Notes: generated by a model from the sequence alone, not told the origin. Numbered from the stretch's first letter, positions 12,011 through 22,597 are shown. The stretch: DNA of 64,000 bases from Argopecten irradians (GCF_041381155.1 NC_091143.1:23525695-23589694), one strand, 5' to 3'. Numbers and translations: made by a program.

Positions 12011-12324
12011 TGTAGCGGTATGAGGGTTGGGGGGACGGTCTCAAAGAGTATTTGTGTACGTCATGTGTAGAGTGCCATGTCAATATGTATGTGTAGTCGA
12101 ACCGCTGCGGTAATTGTTTACTTTTGTTTGTTTATGTCTATCTAATAAACGTCAGTTTGTTTATGTCTATGTAATAAACGTCAATATCAGTATTTAAACG
12201 CCTTTGTTCATTCTTCTAATAGCCAATACCGTACTTAACATCATAACTCAATTCGAACCTGGGTTGATCAGTACACACATGTGCGCGGAGCGGGTGCACG
12301 CGTGAGTTCACCCCTCCCGTTACA
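12011..12324. mobile_element. Solo-LTR-like fossil inside the transposon
   Basis: The 314-bp block starts TGTAGCGG and ends CCGTTACA, the inverted TG...CA ends of an LTR. It contains a TATTTAAA box and two AATAAA signals inside a 29-bp tandem duplication (about 12126-12183). No internal region accompanies it. I find no clear target duplication, although a 20-bp word (CACATAAACTATTACTAATA, diverged in the second copy) occurs at about 11854 and again at 12322. It appears to be an old LTR insertion. Confidence 0.4.
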
Positions 12325-12431
12325 CATCAACTATTACTAATAAATATGATTACTAAGAATATGTAGCAATAATTCACATCGTATAATGAGTTATGACATA
12401 AAATAAACGTATTTGTTAACCCCGTGATGAC

Positions 12432-12687
12432 TGTCCGGTTTTCCCCATATATGTGTACGTATTTCCCCTTACCTGTCCGTATTTCCCCATACTATCCTAT
12501 GTTATACTATTTTTAGCATATCTTCCAAGTTGCGCGTGATATAACCTTAGTAATGAATCGTTATCTTACCCTTCACACGACTCTATATGTTTGACACTTG
12601 CGAGCGTCAACAGTTGAAACCAACAACGGATAATTTAATCGGTAATGTAAAACACCGGAAAACGTCCGGATTTCCCCATGTTTACCC
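12432..12687. repeat. Right subterminal repeats of the transposon
   Basis: Inverted copies of the same word are at 12432-12447 (TGTCCGGTTTTCCCCAT), about 12457-12470, 12474-12490 (TGTCCGTATTTCCCCAT) and in the terminal repeat at 12664-12687. Orientation is mostly opposite to that at the left end, so both ends present the word facing inward. Confidence 0.7.
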
Positions 12688-12689
12688 TA

Positions 12690-13285
12690 TATGTAGAGTT
12701 GGAAAACTTTCTCACAAACCGGAAACAGGAAGTCAACACAAGATCCAGCATCGCGCAAGACAGTATCTAAAGTCACACTCTCGCGTGATTACAAAATCAC
12801 ACTCTCGTGTGATTACAAACAAGTAACGCTTCGGAAAATTCAAAATGAAAACATTAGTGAAATATAAACCTTCCAATTTATTCTTACCTGTATCAAACAA
12901 TTACATTTTTTTCTGAGTCTTAACTTAAAAGCCGTTTTACGTGAGCAGTTGCTTCGGAATTTTTCCGCCTGGCAACGGAGAATGACGTTGAGATATAATT
13001 TGTAGCCGCAGTCACGTATTTTTGCAGAAAGTGAAAGTAGAAGTAATCTTTGTTCAATATTGTTTTTCTTGTTATAAACTCAATGCCAGTAATTCAGCAA
13101 AGCTATTATTCCAATAATTAATAATTCTATAAATGGTTTCTAGCAGTACAGTTATTCAGCGCACCCAATAAGCTATAAAAAAAAAAACCACATGTCAACA
13201 TCGATAAGACTGATGGGTCAGGGGAGAGTACTCTTTCGCCGTTGGAAATCCTTTATTTAGATCTACCTGGCAAAAACGAAAGAAT
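12690..13285. other. Gene-free stretch after the transposon
   Basis: Nothing recognisable apart from a short tandem duplication of CACTCTCGTGTGATTACAAA-like words near 12774-12824. Confidence 0.4.
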
Positions 13286-13429
13286 GGACTAACTGCTGCG
13301 CTCTCAGATAGGCTTTGCCTAAAATTATATTATGATTAAGATATGGCCTACAACTTATGAAACGGCACCTTATCTAAAAAAGATGTTTTCCTTATCTTTA
13401 ACGATTTAAAGTCTTGTTTATTGTATTAT

Positions 13430-14436
13430 AAGAGCGCAGCTCTCTGCGCGGCCGAAGGCCGCATAGAGCGAAGCTCTACTAACCATAACATGTGTGTAAG
13501 CATAAATACATCCCAGTACCCTTTGGACTTTGAAATCGTGTCCCGCGGGAAAAGTCTCGCGCCTCCATGCAGGCAGCCATGTTTTAATTCTCGTTATCAG
13601 CACGACGAGATTTGATTTTTTTTCTAAAGACAAAATGTATCACCAGGGTACACTTTGAAATTACTGTTAGTAGTTTAAGATAACTACACAAAGATACGAA
13701 CGATACAATAAATATACTAGTCAAATAATATACTGTCTGTGTGTTGTCAAGCGCACCGTCAGCCGTGACGTCAGGAAGCTTGGTGCCAAAGATGAAGGCA
13801 CATATTCCCGCGCTTTTTTGATACATGGCATGTTGCCAAGTTTTCCGCCTTATAGAGAAACAAGAGCGAAAGGAAATTGTCTTTCTGGCCTGTATATGAC
13901 GACTGTCAATATATTGCTAGACACAAAACATCAATCTATAGTATTGCAGAATAGCATTTGAAGATACTCCACCGCTGACAAATGGTATTTTTTCACTATC
14001 AAAAACAGGAGCAGAAGATTTAGTATTTTTATTCAGTTTCAAAAGTTACTTACTTTACACCATTACCACCATTGGAAAGTTTGAGCTTCTTATTTTACTT
14101 CATGTTAAAAATACGAAAAATAATTAATTGCATCCCGAAAAAATTCTGCGGCACTATATCTTATATGGGATGAAGTAATGATTGCGCATGCACCAAAGGC
14201 GAAATAAATTATTTTATGTTATTTTTTGTGTTATTTATGCATAAATATACACGATTAAACACTAATTATTGTTCAAATGGTGAATATCATTTATGCTCTG
14301 TCGGCGATGGAGCATCTTTAATAAAAATTAAGGATCGGACTACAAGTTTAAACAGTTTTAATCTCGTTCTGAGGTTACAATCCTAACTATATTTACATTT
14401 TACATGTAGCTGCGCTCTTATAAGGCTTTGCCTTAA
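13430..14436. mobile_element. Non-autonomous AAGAGCGCAGCT element, copy 1
   Basis: It begins AAGAGCGCAGCT (13430) and its inverted counterpart AGCTGCGCTCTT ends at 14419, followed by a short hairpin GGCTTTGCCTTAA shared with the other copy. The left end holds a GC-rich foldback (GCGCGGCCGAAGGCCGC). It contains no coding frame. A family A MITE is nested within it (13962-14317). A third copy of the right end alone lies at 13287-13317. The second full copy is at 54380-55110. Confidence 0.75.
13958..14321. mobile_element. TTAA MITE, family A, copy 2 (nested)
   Basis: The sequence is nearly identical to the copy at 394-754. The right flank is TTAA (14318-14321); the left flank is TTGA. It interrupts the AAGAGCGCAGCT element, so it inserted later. 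Confidence 0.8.
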
Positions 14437-14499
14437 ATTCATATTACTTTATATATCTAATGAAATACACGTACCTATGATGGCGTACAGGGGACACTA

Positions 14500-14800
14500 T
14501 ACATGTCTATAATTGTATCTATCTTGTACGTACAGCATATATATATATAGTATCTTGTACATATGAACAACTTAGTATATAAACTTGTACGTACAAGATA
14601 CTGTAATAATTTGTAAGATATGAAGTTGTACGTACAAGATAATAATTTGTAGGTACAAGATACTAGGTTGTACGTACATGTATATGATACAATGATGTAC
14701 ATGTACGTACAGACGTACAAGATAAGTGTTTGTGCATACGTACGTACAAATGTACACGATACTGTAACAATAGATACTAAAAAGATACTTAAAGTTAAAC
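14500..14800. repeat. GTAC-rich degenerate tandem array
   Basis: Around ten palindromic TTGTACGTACAA-like words recur at irregular 25-40 bp spacing, often followed by GATACT or GATAAT. The short ORFs across this region are products of the repeat. It looks like an old microsatellite or minisatellite. Confidence 0.65.
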
Positions 14801-15434
14801 GTACAAGACATTTTCATTGGCTTAAAATTTACTTTATCAGTCCGTATAGGAAAAAAATGGCGTCGCCGTTTGTAACGCCGCTTCTGATTGGCCCAAATAA
14901 CGGCGTAATTATATAATTGAAAAAAAGAGTTCCAAAATGAATATGAAATGGAGAAATAGAAATGCATTGTCAATGTAAACTAAATTTCCCTTGGTGAATA
15001 CGTACATGCATCATGTTGGCCAAACAGGTAACATACATGTAACATTTGGTCACAATAACAACCTCCTTTGTAGACGATAAAGCAATGACGTGGCATGAAT
15101 ACTCGTGTTAAAACAAAAAGAAACCAACAAATACATGACGTTTGTAAATGATGGTGATATTTTATTTATGTAGCCTTATTCAGGATAGCACACACTAGGA
15201 TGAGACGGGGATATGAGTCCGGTATTTCGGTATGGAAGATGACAATTAACATAATCTAATCACAATAAATCCATTTGAAACACACACACTGCTACGCTAT
15301 CTCATTCCACAGCTTGCTAACCATCATTGTGTAGTATAAAACCCAAAGTCTTAAACACACAAAGTATTGTAAAAAAAAAAGTATATTCCTGGTCCTTAGA
15401 TACGTGAGATTCAGTTACGTGACCAAGGAATTAC

Positions 15435-16153
15435 CTTGTCATGTGACTCAATCTGGGTGGCGTAGACTGGTGGTAGATTGTGAGGTCCCATGTCCAGGTT
15501 TAGTGCAGCTTTGGACGCCGAGATGTAGAAGGCCGCCTTTCTAATTCTGTTTGAAACCTTCAACTTGGATTCTGGTCAAGAACTTTGATGTTGTGTGTCA
15601 CAATGGTATGGGAGAGTTGGTTCATGTGTACACATGCTCCTACAGGTCATGACACATGAAGACTCTGGGTGGGGACATCATTGTCTTTAGAGTGCTAGGC
15701 AATTTGCACACCGGATGTGCTACACTTAGTCCATAAAAATACCAAAAAAATGGGGTTACTTCCAAATAATTGCAATAGAATCTGTTTCCTGCTTTTTGGG
15801 TTGAAGGTTCGAAAAGTCGTTTTCTTCAACATCCAAAAATCAAGAAAATATCCAAAGTTGACCACTTTTAAAGTACATTATCTGTTATTTTTGCAATTCC
15901 TGAAATATGAAATCTGGTATATAGTAAGACAAACTTTAGGTTAATAGTGATGACTTTCAGCAATAAATTGAAATAAGATTTTATTTGATTTCATTATTTA
16001 ATGAAAATGATAAAACCTCATCTGATTCCAACAAAAATCTGTTGAAATTATTTTGGGTTAAGACCCTAATTTTGATTGGATTAACTCCTCCTGCCTTGTC
16101 CAAAGTCTTACTGCGGTAACCATCCAGCTTCCGGATCATTTTGAATATAGCAT
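15435..16153 (-). CDS. Two linked exons of an unrecognised gene
   Basis: On the minus strand, exon 16112-16153 (acceptor GGGTTTCAG, donor CGCA/GTAAGA) encodes AIFKMIRKLDGYR. Exon 15435-15571 (acceptor TTGACCAG, donor GACAAG/GTAATT) encodes KAAFYISASKAALNLDMGPH followed by NLPPVYATQIESHDK. The phases join exactly (1 to 1) and the second exon ends in phase 0. The composition is that of a globular protein and not of repeat translation. The reading frame stays open upstream of the first exon to about 16207. I do not recognise the family, and other exons are missing. A pseudogene or a decayed transposon gene cannot be excluded. Confidence 0.4.
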
Positions 16154-16159
16154 CTGAAA

Positions 16160-16679
16160 CCCATTCAACACAAATGATGGTGATGTAACTCTTTACTAGC
16201 CAGCCTGCTCACCCTTGTATATACATTGTAGCTATGAGAGGAGTCGTTGAAAAGCTAACATTTTTTATCAAAAGCATCATACGCAACTACACCCGATGTC
16301 GTCATTGTGGTCATGGCAATTCTATTTTATCCATTGGTATTACTTTGGTTTTACGAAATCTCAGTGCTATTTTGTATATGCTTCTCGAAGCAATTCCTTA
16401 GGAGAGAACAGTGTAATTGTAGTCAGCCATCATGAATCAAAGTTATTGAGAAAACTATACATACACATCTACTGCCATTTTTTGACATATGCACTATTCA
16501 ATTCAAAACTGAATTTGAAACCCAAAAAAGTAGCAATAACAGCAAAAAAGAGATGCATGAGTGCGTTAAAATTTCATTATGACATTCAAAATTAATTTAG
16601 TAGTTATATGGTTTTTTTTTTTTCTTAAAATCTATAAGTAAGGATCCGAGTAGTTAAGTCGAACATATTGTCAGAATAA
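16160..16679. other. Gene-free stretch
   Basis: One 99-codon plus-strand reading frame (16296-16595) crosses this stretch, but it has no recognisable domain and a biased composition. I do not call it a gene. Confidence 0.35.
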
Positions 16680-16830
16680 GCCATCCACCTTGGTCGGTGT
16701 TCGAAACTCGCATGGGGCAGATGCCTAGTAGTACGTAGGTCGATAGTTGTTCTCCGGATACCCTGGCTTTTATCCACTTTATTAACCTGGCGCGTCCCTA
16801 ATTAATGACCCTGACTGTTTATAGAACAAA
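16680..16830 (+). repeat. SINE 3' part
   Basis: GGTGTTCGAAACTCGCATG (B-box-like), then TTGTTCTCCGGATACCCTGG, then ACCTGGCGCGTCCCTAATTA and a GACCCTGACTGTTTATAG tail. The same order appears inverted at 5545-5655. Confidence 0.6.
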
Positions 16831-17235
16831 TCAAATCCTATTCAACAATGATGAGTGTGAGATATTAGACTCAGTGTGATACAAATATAGAGGGAAGGGA
16901 GATGATTCAAACTGTAAAAATAAGATAGTGTGACTTTTGAAAAATGTATGTGTTGCATCCCATTGCTTATGGAGTAGGGGGTATGAATCGAATAAATAAA
17001 TAGAATAAAGAAATAAACCGAGTTGTATCTCTGTTGCACGATTCTAATTTTCTAGTTTAATGCACGTTGTGAACTTTACATATTAAAGAATTATCACTTT
17101 CTTCGACTGACCTTTTTAGTCTTTTAACATTTGACCGCTATCTCCATCTTTATATGATACATAGGCTCAGGGATGTAGTAGAACTGAAATATTAGCTTTA
17201 AAGTACAAGATGTAGAATCGATAGATCAGCTTTTA

Positions 17236-17480
17236 AGTATTGTGCGGTGGCACATTGATATAAATGTAACGATTCTAATCGACGGTATCCACCAGAACCG
17301 CACAAACAGCTATATCACACCTCGAAAAGAAATGTCTGCAAATGATCGGCGGAGAGCCGTCACGTGGCCTATCTCCACCGCTAGGTAACGGTTCTCACCC
17401 GTAGCTCCGAAATCATGAGAATTTCACTGAAGCATGCCACCTTAGACATTAGACGATGAATCCAACCCGGTCATTATACT
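17236..17480 (-). repeat. Degraded SINE-like or MITE-like segment
   Basis: On the minus strand it begins TGTTGTCAGTATAATGACCG and contains GGTGGCATGCTTCAGTGA. I recall similar words from bivalve interspersed repeats. There is no coding potential. Confidence 0.3.
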
Positions 17481-17499
17481 GACAACAAACAAACCTTTA

Positions 17500-18185
17500 T
17501 ACTAAACAGTAAGCAGGAGCAGAAACTGTCACCATCATATATATAAACATATGAACAATATTGTATATGGCGAAATCAGGGGGTCGAATGTATGCGAAAA
17601 AGTAATTTGGTATGCAAAGCAAATATGGCGTCGAAAGCTCCGCGTCCTGTGTCAACCGTTCTATGCTTCATAAAATACTCATATGAATATATTGCGTTTC
17701 GATGACAGAATGATTGTCTAAAATTGCAAGAGATGATTAATATCCTCATTTAGTGAAAAATCTATTGAAGAAAAACCATGCGATTTCACGCCTGGACTGG
17801 AGCTATGGAGCTTTGTTTGGCTGAATGTGAAATTGTGGTTCGTTAAACAGCCGTATGATAGACGGAATCCTGTAAAACAAACAATGTTTACCGTGTTTCC
17901 ACTGTGAGACATCGTTTATGATACAGTATCCACTGTAACACTATAAATCACTATTTTCTGTTGACATTGCTCAATGATCACCGAAAAACAAAGGAAATAG
18001 AACTTTGATTGCTAAATATGGGCAGTGAGCTCTGTGTACATCCGTTCAGTGTGAACATAGAAATATCTGAGACACGTACACAGCAATATAAATGACGGAG
18101 GGTTAGGGGGCTTATGAATATATGTTCATTAATAAACATCAGTGGCCTTATGTGGAGGTAATTCATTACAAATTGAACAAAAAGC
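17500..18185. other. Gene-free stretch left of the LTR element
   Basis: Only short reading frames without recognisable domains occur here, ahead of the palindrome at 18191-18249. Confidence 0.4.
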
Positions 18186-18190
18186 AGTCA

Positions 18191-18249
18191 GCTTCAGCAA
18201 GGTAAAGTTGGACAGTTATAACTGTCTAACTTTACTTTGCTGTAAGCTT
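18191..18249. repeat. 59-bp palindrome beside the LTR element
   Basis: GCTTCAGCAAGGTAAAGTTG pairs with CTTTACTTTGCTGTAAGC around the centre ACAGTTATAACTGT. It ends 40 bp before the 5' LTR. Confidence 0.75.
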
Positions 18250-18288
18250 CACAATAGTTTCTTTTCGAAGGCATTGTAGACCAATGTA

Positions 18289-18472
18289 TGTTGATAATAT
18301 AGAAATAGTAACATTATTTCGTTCCGCATATAACATCACCCATTCCATAATATTACGTAACCTTGTTTACTATTGTGTGTGTACTTCCGGTTGTTCGAAT
18401 ACAGCATTGGCGAGAACTAGAAGATGAGTGTTTGTTATGATTGAAACACGATATAAATCAAAGTGGTCAACA
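18289..18472 (+). repeat. 5' LTR
   Basis: A 184-bp repeat with perfect 5-bp inverted ends TGTTG/CAACA, matching the repeat at 22892-23072 at about 98 percent. It is short for a Ty3/gypsy LTR. Confidence 0.92.
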
Positions 18473-18620
18473 TGGTGGCAGCGGCGGTAAGGTTGAAAAC
18501 TTGATGAACAACACGCCCATGAATATTTTCGACATCTAGAGAAGTCTGTGTCGATAATTTTAAATCTCGATTTCACATAAATCGTGAACTGTTTAAAACC
18601 ACGTGCTCGTACGATTCAGA

Positions 18621-19427
18621 ATGGAGGCGGCACAACCACAAGTAACAATAAACACAAATCTGAGATTGCCCCCAGAGTTAAATCTCACATCAGGAAATAT
18701 TTCTGAACATTTCAAGTCCTGGAAAAGGCAAGTACAAATATATTTACTCGCGAGTGGTACACAACAACTTCAAAACTCTGTACAAACAGCGACAATTATA
18801 AACTGTGGTGGAGAACGGTTGTTGAAAGTATATGACCATTTTGAGTGGAATGAGGGAGAAGATAAGGATAACCCTGACCATGTTTTCCAAAAGATCGAAC
18901 AATATTGTAATCCACGTAAGAATGAAGTGGCTGAGTCTCATAAATTCTGGACTTTGAAATACTTTGAACCATTCGACCAATTCCTTACCGAGTTGCGTAT
19001 AAAAGCAGCATCATGTAATTTCCAGGAGGAGGATAGAATGCTAAGAGATAAAATTGTATTCAGTACTTCTGGAAAGGTTCAGCAGCTATTACTTAGAGAT
19101 GATGATCTTGACTTGAGAAAGGCTGTGAAAATCTGTCAATCCTATGAGCAGGCAAACAAGCAAGCTCAGGAAATGAAGGAAGAAGGTGCAAAGGTTAACA
19201 AAGTAAACAAAGCACATGGAAAACAGAAGAAAATACAACACAACAAAACATCTGAAACTCGTCAACAGAAACAAACAAAGTCCAGCCTAGTTATAGAAGT
19301 AATCTCAAACCATGTAAATTCTGTGGAACCAAGCATGAATTTAAGAAACATTTGTGTCCGGCATGGGGTAAAACATGTAATGCATGTCATGGAAGGAACC
19401 ATTTCCAAAACAAATGTAGAAAGGTAA
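18621..19427 (+). CDS. gag: Gag-like reading frame of the LTR element
   Basis: The frame starts MEAAQPQVTINTNLRLPPEL and has the SWKRQVQIYLLASG and DHVFQKIEQYCNPRKNE segments typical of Ty3/gypsy capsid proteins, then a Lys/Gln-rich basic region. Its end overlaps the pol frame by 76 bp. It should form the particle that packages the element RNA. Confidence 0.8.
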   Translation: MEAAQPQVTINTNLRLPPELNLTSGNISEHFKSWKRQVQIYLLASGTQQLQNSVQTATIINCGGERLLKVYDHFEWNEGEDKDNPDHVFQKIEQYCNPRKNEVAESHKFWTLKYFEPFDQFLTELRIKAASCNFQEEDRMLRDKIVFSTSGKVQQLLLRDDDLDLRKAVKICQSYEQANKQAQEMKEEGAKVNKVNKAHGKQKKIQHNKTSETRQQKQTKSSLVIEVISNHVNSVEPSMNLRNICVRHGVKHVMHVMEGTISKTNVER

Positions 19428-22400
19428 ATACTGTTGGAGCCCAGGCTGAAACTGACACATATTCTGACTCTGATAGTGATGAAGTTTGGTTAAATGCTGT
19501 CAACAAGAATACTCCTGAAAGGAAAATAGTCACTGCACTGATGGAGGTCAATGAGTGCAAAATTAGATTTCAACTAGACAGTGCGGCTGAAGTCAACACT
19601 ATCTGCAGAAAATTTGTGAAAAAGGATCAAGTACGAAAGAGCACTACAATGTTGCGGATGTTCAATGACACGAAAATGAAACCATGTGGAGAAACAGAAC
19701 TATTAGTCAAAAATCTGAAGAATGGAGAAACCAAATTGGTTACTTTCGTGGTAGTCTCTAACAAGCTACAGTGTCTCCTTGGATTAAAAACTATACAGCA
19801 AATGGGTTTAATCACGGTAAATGAGGAACGATTCATTGCAAAAGTCAAAACCAGCTCAACAATACTTGGTGACCTAGGGGAAGCAACACTTACTGTTGAT
19901 CCTGACATTACACCTAAAGCACTACCTAGTCGCAAAATTCCTATAGCTTTGAAGGACGGTGTCAAAGCAGAACTGGATAACCTTGTGGAGAGAGGTGTAC
20001 TAGCTCCGATAAGCACACCAACGAGATGGGTGAGCCAGATGGCGGTAGTTCACAAACCAAATGGAAAACTACGTATTTGTATTGATCCCCAAGCGCTGAA
20101 TGCTGCATTACTTCGGGAACAGTACGCACTTCCAGTGTTGGATGATATTCTACCCAAGTTACAGAAAGCCAAGATATTTAGTAAGCTTGATGTCAAAGAA
20201 GCTTTTTGGCACGTGCGCCTTGATGAAAAGTCAAGCGAACTGACAACAATGATAACACCATTTGGGAGATACCGATGGAAAAGACTACCTTTCGGTCTTA
20301 AGGTTTCGAGCGAAATTTTCCAACGCAAGCTTACAGAAGCATTAGGCGATCTGGAAGGAACCTTCGCGTTAGCTGATGACATCATCGTAGCAGGATGTGG
20401 TGACACTGTCGATGATGCGAGGCGAGACAATGACCTGAAACTTGAAAAACTCTACAAGCGTTGTGATGACGTCAACATTGTACTGAATGACAGTAAAAAG
20501 GAAATCGGTTTGAGTGAAATTACCTTTCATGGTCACAAAATTACAAGTGAAGGTGTGAAGGCAGATGAAACAAAAGTGGAAGCGATTCTACATATGCCTA
20601 GTCCAACCGATGTCCCAGCTGTGAAGAGATTCTGTGGAATGGTTCAGTATATGGCAAAGTTCATTCCTAGTTTATCATCAAAACTAGACCCTCTCCGAGC
20701 ACTTACGCGCAAAGATGCAGATTGGAACTGGACCTGTCAATGTGAAGACGCATTTAGAGAGGTGAAACAAATGCTGACTCAAACACCGGTGCTCGCATAT
20801 TTCAACCCTGAAAAAGAGCTAGTGCTACAAGTAGATAGTAGCAAGGATGGACTCGGAGCTGTATTGATGCAAGATGGACGCCCAATCGAGTATGCATCCA
20901 GAGCTTTAACCACAGCTGAAAGGAAATGGGCCCAAATTGAGAAAGAAGCATTATCTATCCTACATGGACTACAAAGATTTGACCAATATACCTATGGGAG
21001 AAAGGTTGTAGTGGTGAATGACCACAAACCATTGGAAACCATACTAAGGAAACCATTGTCGTCTGCTCCTCGTCGTCTTCAGGACATCATGATGAAGCTT
21101 CACAAATATGATATAGACTTTCGATTCTTAAAGGGAGAGAAACTAGTGATCGCAGATACTCTTAGTAGAGCTTATGGCGTAAACGAACGTCCACGAGTAA
21201 TGATGCTCAATGAAGACATTCCGAAGGAAAGGCTTGATGAGATACGAATCGAGACTTCGAAACACTTGAGTGAGCTACGAGACACTATTGAATCTGGATG
21301 GCCAAATTCTAAGGATGCCTGTCCTGACACATGTAAGCCTTTCTATGATGTCAGAGACACCCTCAGTGTATACGATGAACTGATAGTAAAAGGGGAAGCC
21401 ATCGTCATTCCTCAATCATTGAGGACCGATATAAAAAGGCAATTACACAAGTCACACCTGGGTTACGACTCGATGCTCCGTCGGGCAAAGGAAACAGTAT
21501 ACTGGCCAGGTATCAGAGCCGACCTAAAACAAATGGCAGATTCTTGCGAGGCATGTCAAGAACTAAAACCCAGAAACTCAAATCATCTTCTGCAGCAACA
21601 TGATGATGGAGGAAAACCCTGGAACAAAATTGGAATGGACCTATTTGAGATTAACCGTAGAACTTACCTGGTCTGCGTCGACTACTACACTAACTTTATT
21701 GAAGTTGACTATTTACCGACTACCACATCTTCACAGGTAATTAGTGTGCTTAGGAAGCAGTTTGCTCGTTTTGGCATCCCGAGCAAAATAATCTCAGATG
21801 GAGGACCTCAGTTTACCTCATCAGAATTTCACAATTTCACAAAGAAATGGGAAATCTGTCATACTTACTCCTCTCCGAATCATCAGAGAGCGAATGGCAA
21901 AGCAGAGTCAGCAGTCAAAATTATGAAACATATGATGATGAAGTGTAACAAGGACAAGACTGACCAGTATGAGGCACTCATGGAGCAAAGGAACACTCCT
22001 CGACAAGAAACAGGACAAAGTCCAGCACAAATGATGTTTGGGAGACAAACACAAACACTTGTGCCACATATAGATCGGAAACGCGAGTCAAAACTAAAGA
22101 AACGTGAACACAGACGTCAAACTATCAAGCGTTATCATGACAAAAGGGCTCGCGATCAGACACGTTTGAGAATCGGCCAGAACATCTATTTTGAAAGGAA
22201 ATCTGGTGAACGTTGGATTCTGGGAAAGGTGATCAATGAACTTGGATCGCATACATACATCGTAAAATCTCAAGATGGTGGAACATACAGACGAAACAGA
22301 TTACACATTCGTCCAACAAAAGTTGAAGCATACTGTCGCGATCAATCACCAATACGATTTTCTGAAAATTTGGCACCAGCGCCAACACCCATATCCAATC

Positions 22401-22597
22401 CAACAAAAGGTGCTGACATAACTACCTCACCTCAACCAAACAGTCAGCCTATAGCGGAAAACGATACAGGCAATCCGAAAGACAAGTCTACGGTTGAAGA
22501 AAACATCATAACAAGAGAAAAACCAATTCCAGCACCACGTCGTTCAGTCCGTCTACGCCAGGCACCTACATATTTCAAAGACTATGTTCGGCATTGA
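19352..22597 (+). CDS. pol: Pol frame of the LTR element
   Basis: In order along about 1081 residues: a CCHC zinc knuckle (CNACHGRNHFQNKC), an aspartic protease region, reverse transcriptase with its ADD core (FALADDIIVAG), RNase H (LQVDSSKDGLGAVLMQDGRP), the integrase HHCC zinc region (WPGIRADLKQMADSCEACQE), and the integrase core with D, D and E (GMDLFEI, SDGGPQFTS, ANGKAESAVK), then a chromatin-binding-type tail with the Arg-rich RNRLHIRPT. The domain order PR-RT-RH-IN identifies Ty3/gypsy; a Mag/C-clade placement is a guess. Expression through frameshifting at the gag overlap is known for such elements. Confidence 0.92.
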   Translation: MCPAWGKTCNACHGRNHFQNKCRKVNTVGAQAETDTYSDSDSDEVWLNAVNKNTPERKIVTALMEVNECKIRFQLDSAAEVNTICRKFVKKDQVRKSTTMLRMFNDTKMKPCGETELLVKNLKNGETKLVTFVVVSNKLQCLLGLKTIQQMGLITVNEERFIAKVKTSSTILGDLGEATLTVDPDITPKALPSRKIPIALKDGVKAELDNLVERGVLAPISTPTRWVSQMAVVHKPNGKLRICIDPQALNAALLREQYALPVLDDILPKLQKAKIFSKLDVKEAFWHVRLDEKSSELTTMITPFGRYRWKRLPFGLKVSSEIFQRKLTEALGDLEGTFALADDIIVAGCGDTVDDARRDNDLKLEKLYKRCDDVNIVLNDSKKEIGLSEITFHGHKITSEGVKADETKVEAILHMPSPTDVPAVKRFCGMVQYMAKFIPSLSSKLDPLRALTRKDADWNWTCQCEDAFREVKQMLTQTPVLAYFNPEKELVLQVDSSKDGLGAVLMQDGRPIEYASRALTTAERKWAQIEKEALSILHGLQRFDQYTYGRKVVVVNDHKPLETILRKPLSSAPRRLQDIMMKLHKYDIDFRFLKGEKLVIADTLSRAYGVNERPRVMMLNEDIPKERLDEIRIETSKHLSELRDTIESGWPNSKDACPDTCKPFYDVRDTLSVYDELIVKGEAIVIPQSLRTDIKRQLHKSHLGYDSMLRRAKETVYWPGIRADLKQMADSCEACQELKPRNSNHLLQQHDDGGKPWNKIGMDLFEINRRTYLVCVDYYTNFIEVDYLPTTTSSQVISVLRKQFARFGIPSKIISDGGPQFTSSEFHNFTKKWEICHTYSSPNHQRANGKAESAVKIMKHMMMKCNKDKTDQYEALMEQRNTPRQETGQSPAQMMFGRQTQTLVPHIDRKRESKLKKREHRRQTIKRYHDKRARDQTRLRIGQNIYFERKSGERWILGKVINELGSHTYIVKSQDGGTYRRNRLHIRPTKVEAYCRDQSPIRFSENLAPAPTPISNPTKGADITTSPQPNSQPIAENDTGNPKDKSTVEENIITREKPIPAPRRSVRLRQAPTYFKDYVRH

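Larger units (their letters stand above)
6104..12687 (+). mobile_element. pogo/Tigger-type DNA transposon, apparently full length
   Basis: The ends are a perfect 24-bp inverted repeat at 6104-6127 and 12664-12687, beginning GGGTAAACATGGGGAAATCC. A TA dinucleotide lies just outside each end (6102-6103 and 12688-12689), the target duplication of the Tc1/mariner/pogo superfamily. About eight subterminal copies of a GGGGAAATCCGGAC-like word lie within 500 bp of the left end and 260 bp of the right end. Two plus-strand ORFs are inside: a HIRAN-domain protein (7163-7534) and the transposase (9478-11238). At 6.58 kb it is long for the family. A solo-LTR-like insertion sits at 12011-12324. Perfect TIRs and an open transposase suggest recent activity. 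Confidence 0.85.

Noticed and set aside
16296-16595. 99-codon plus-strand frame as a gene
   Set aside because: It has no recognisable domain, no supporting splice sites and a composition expected of AT-rich non-coding DNA.
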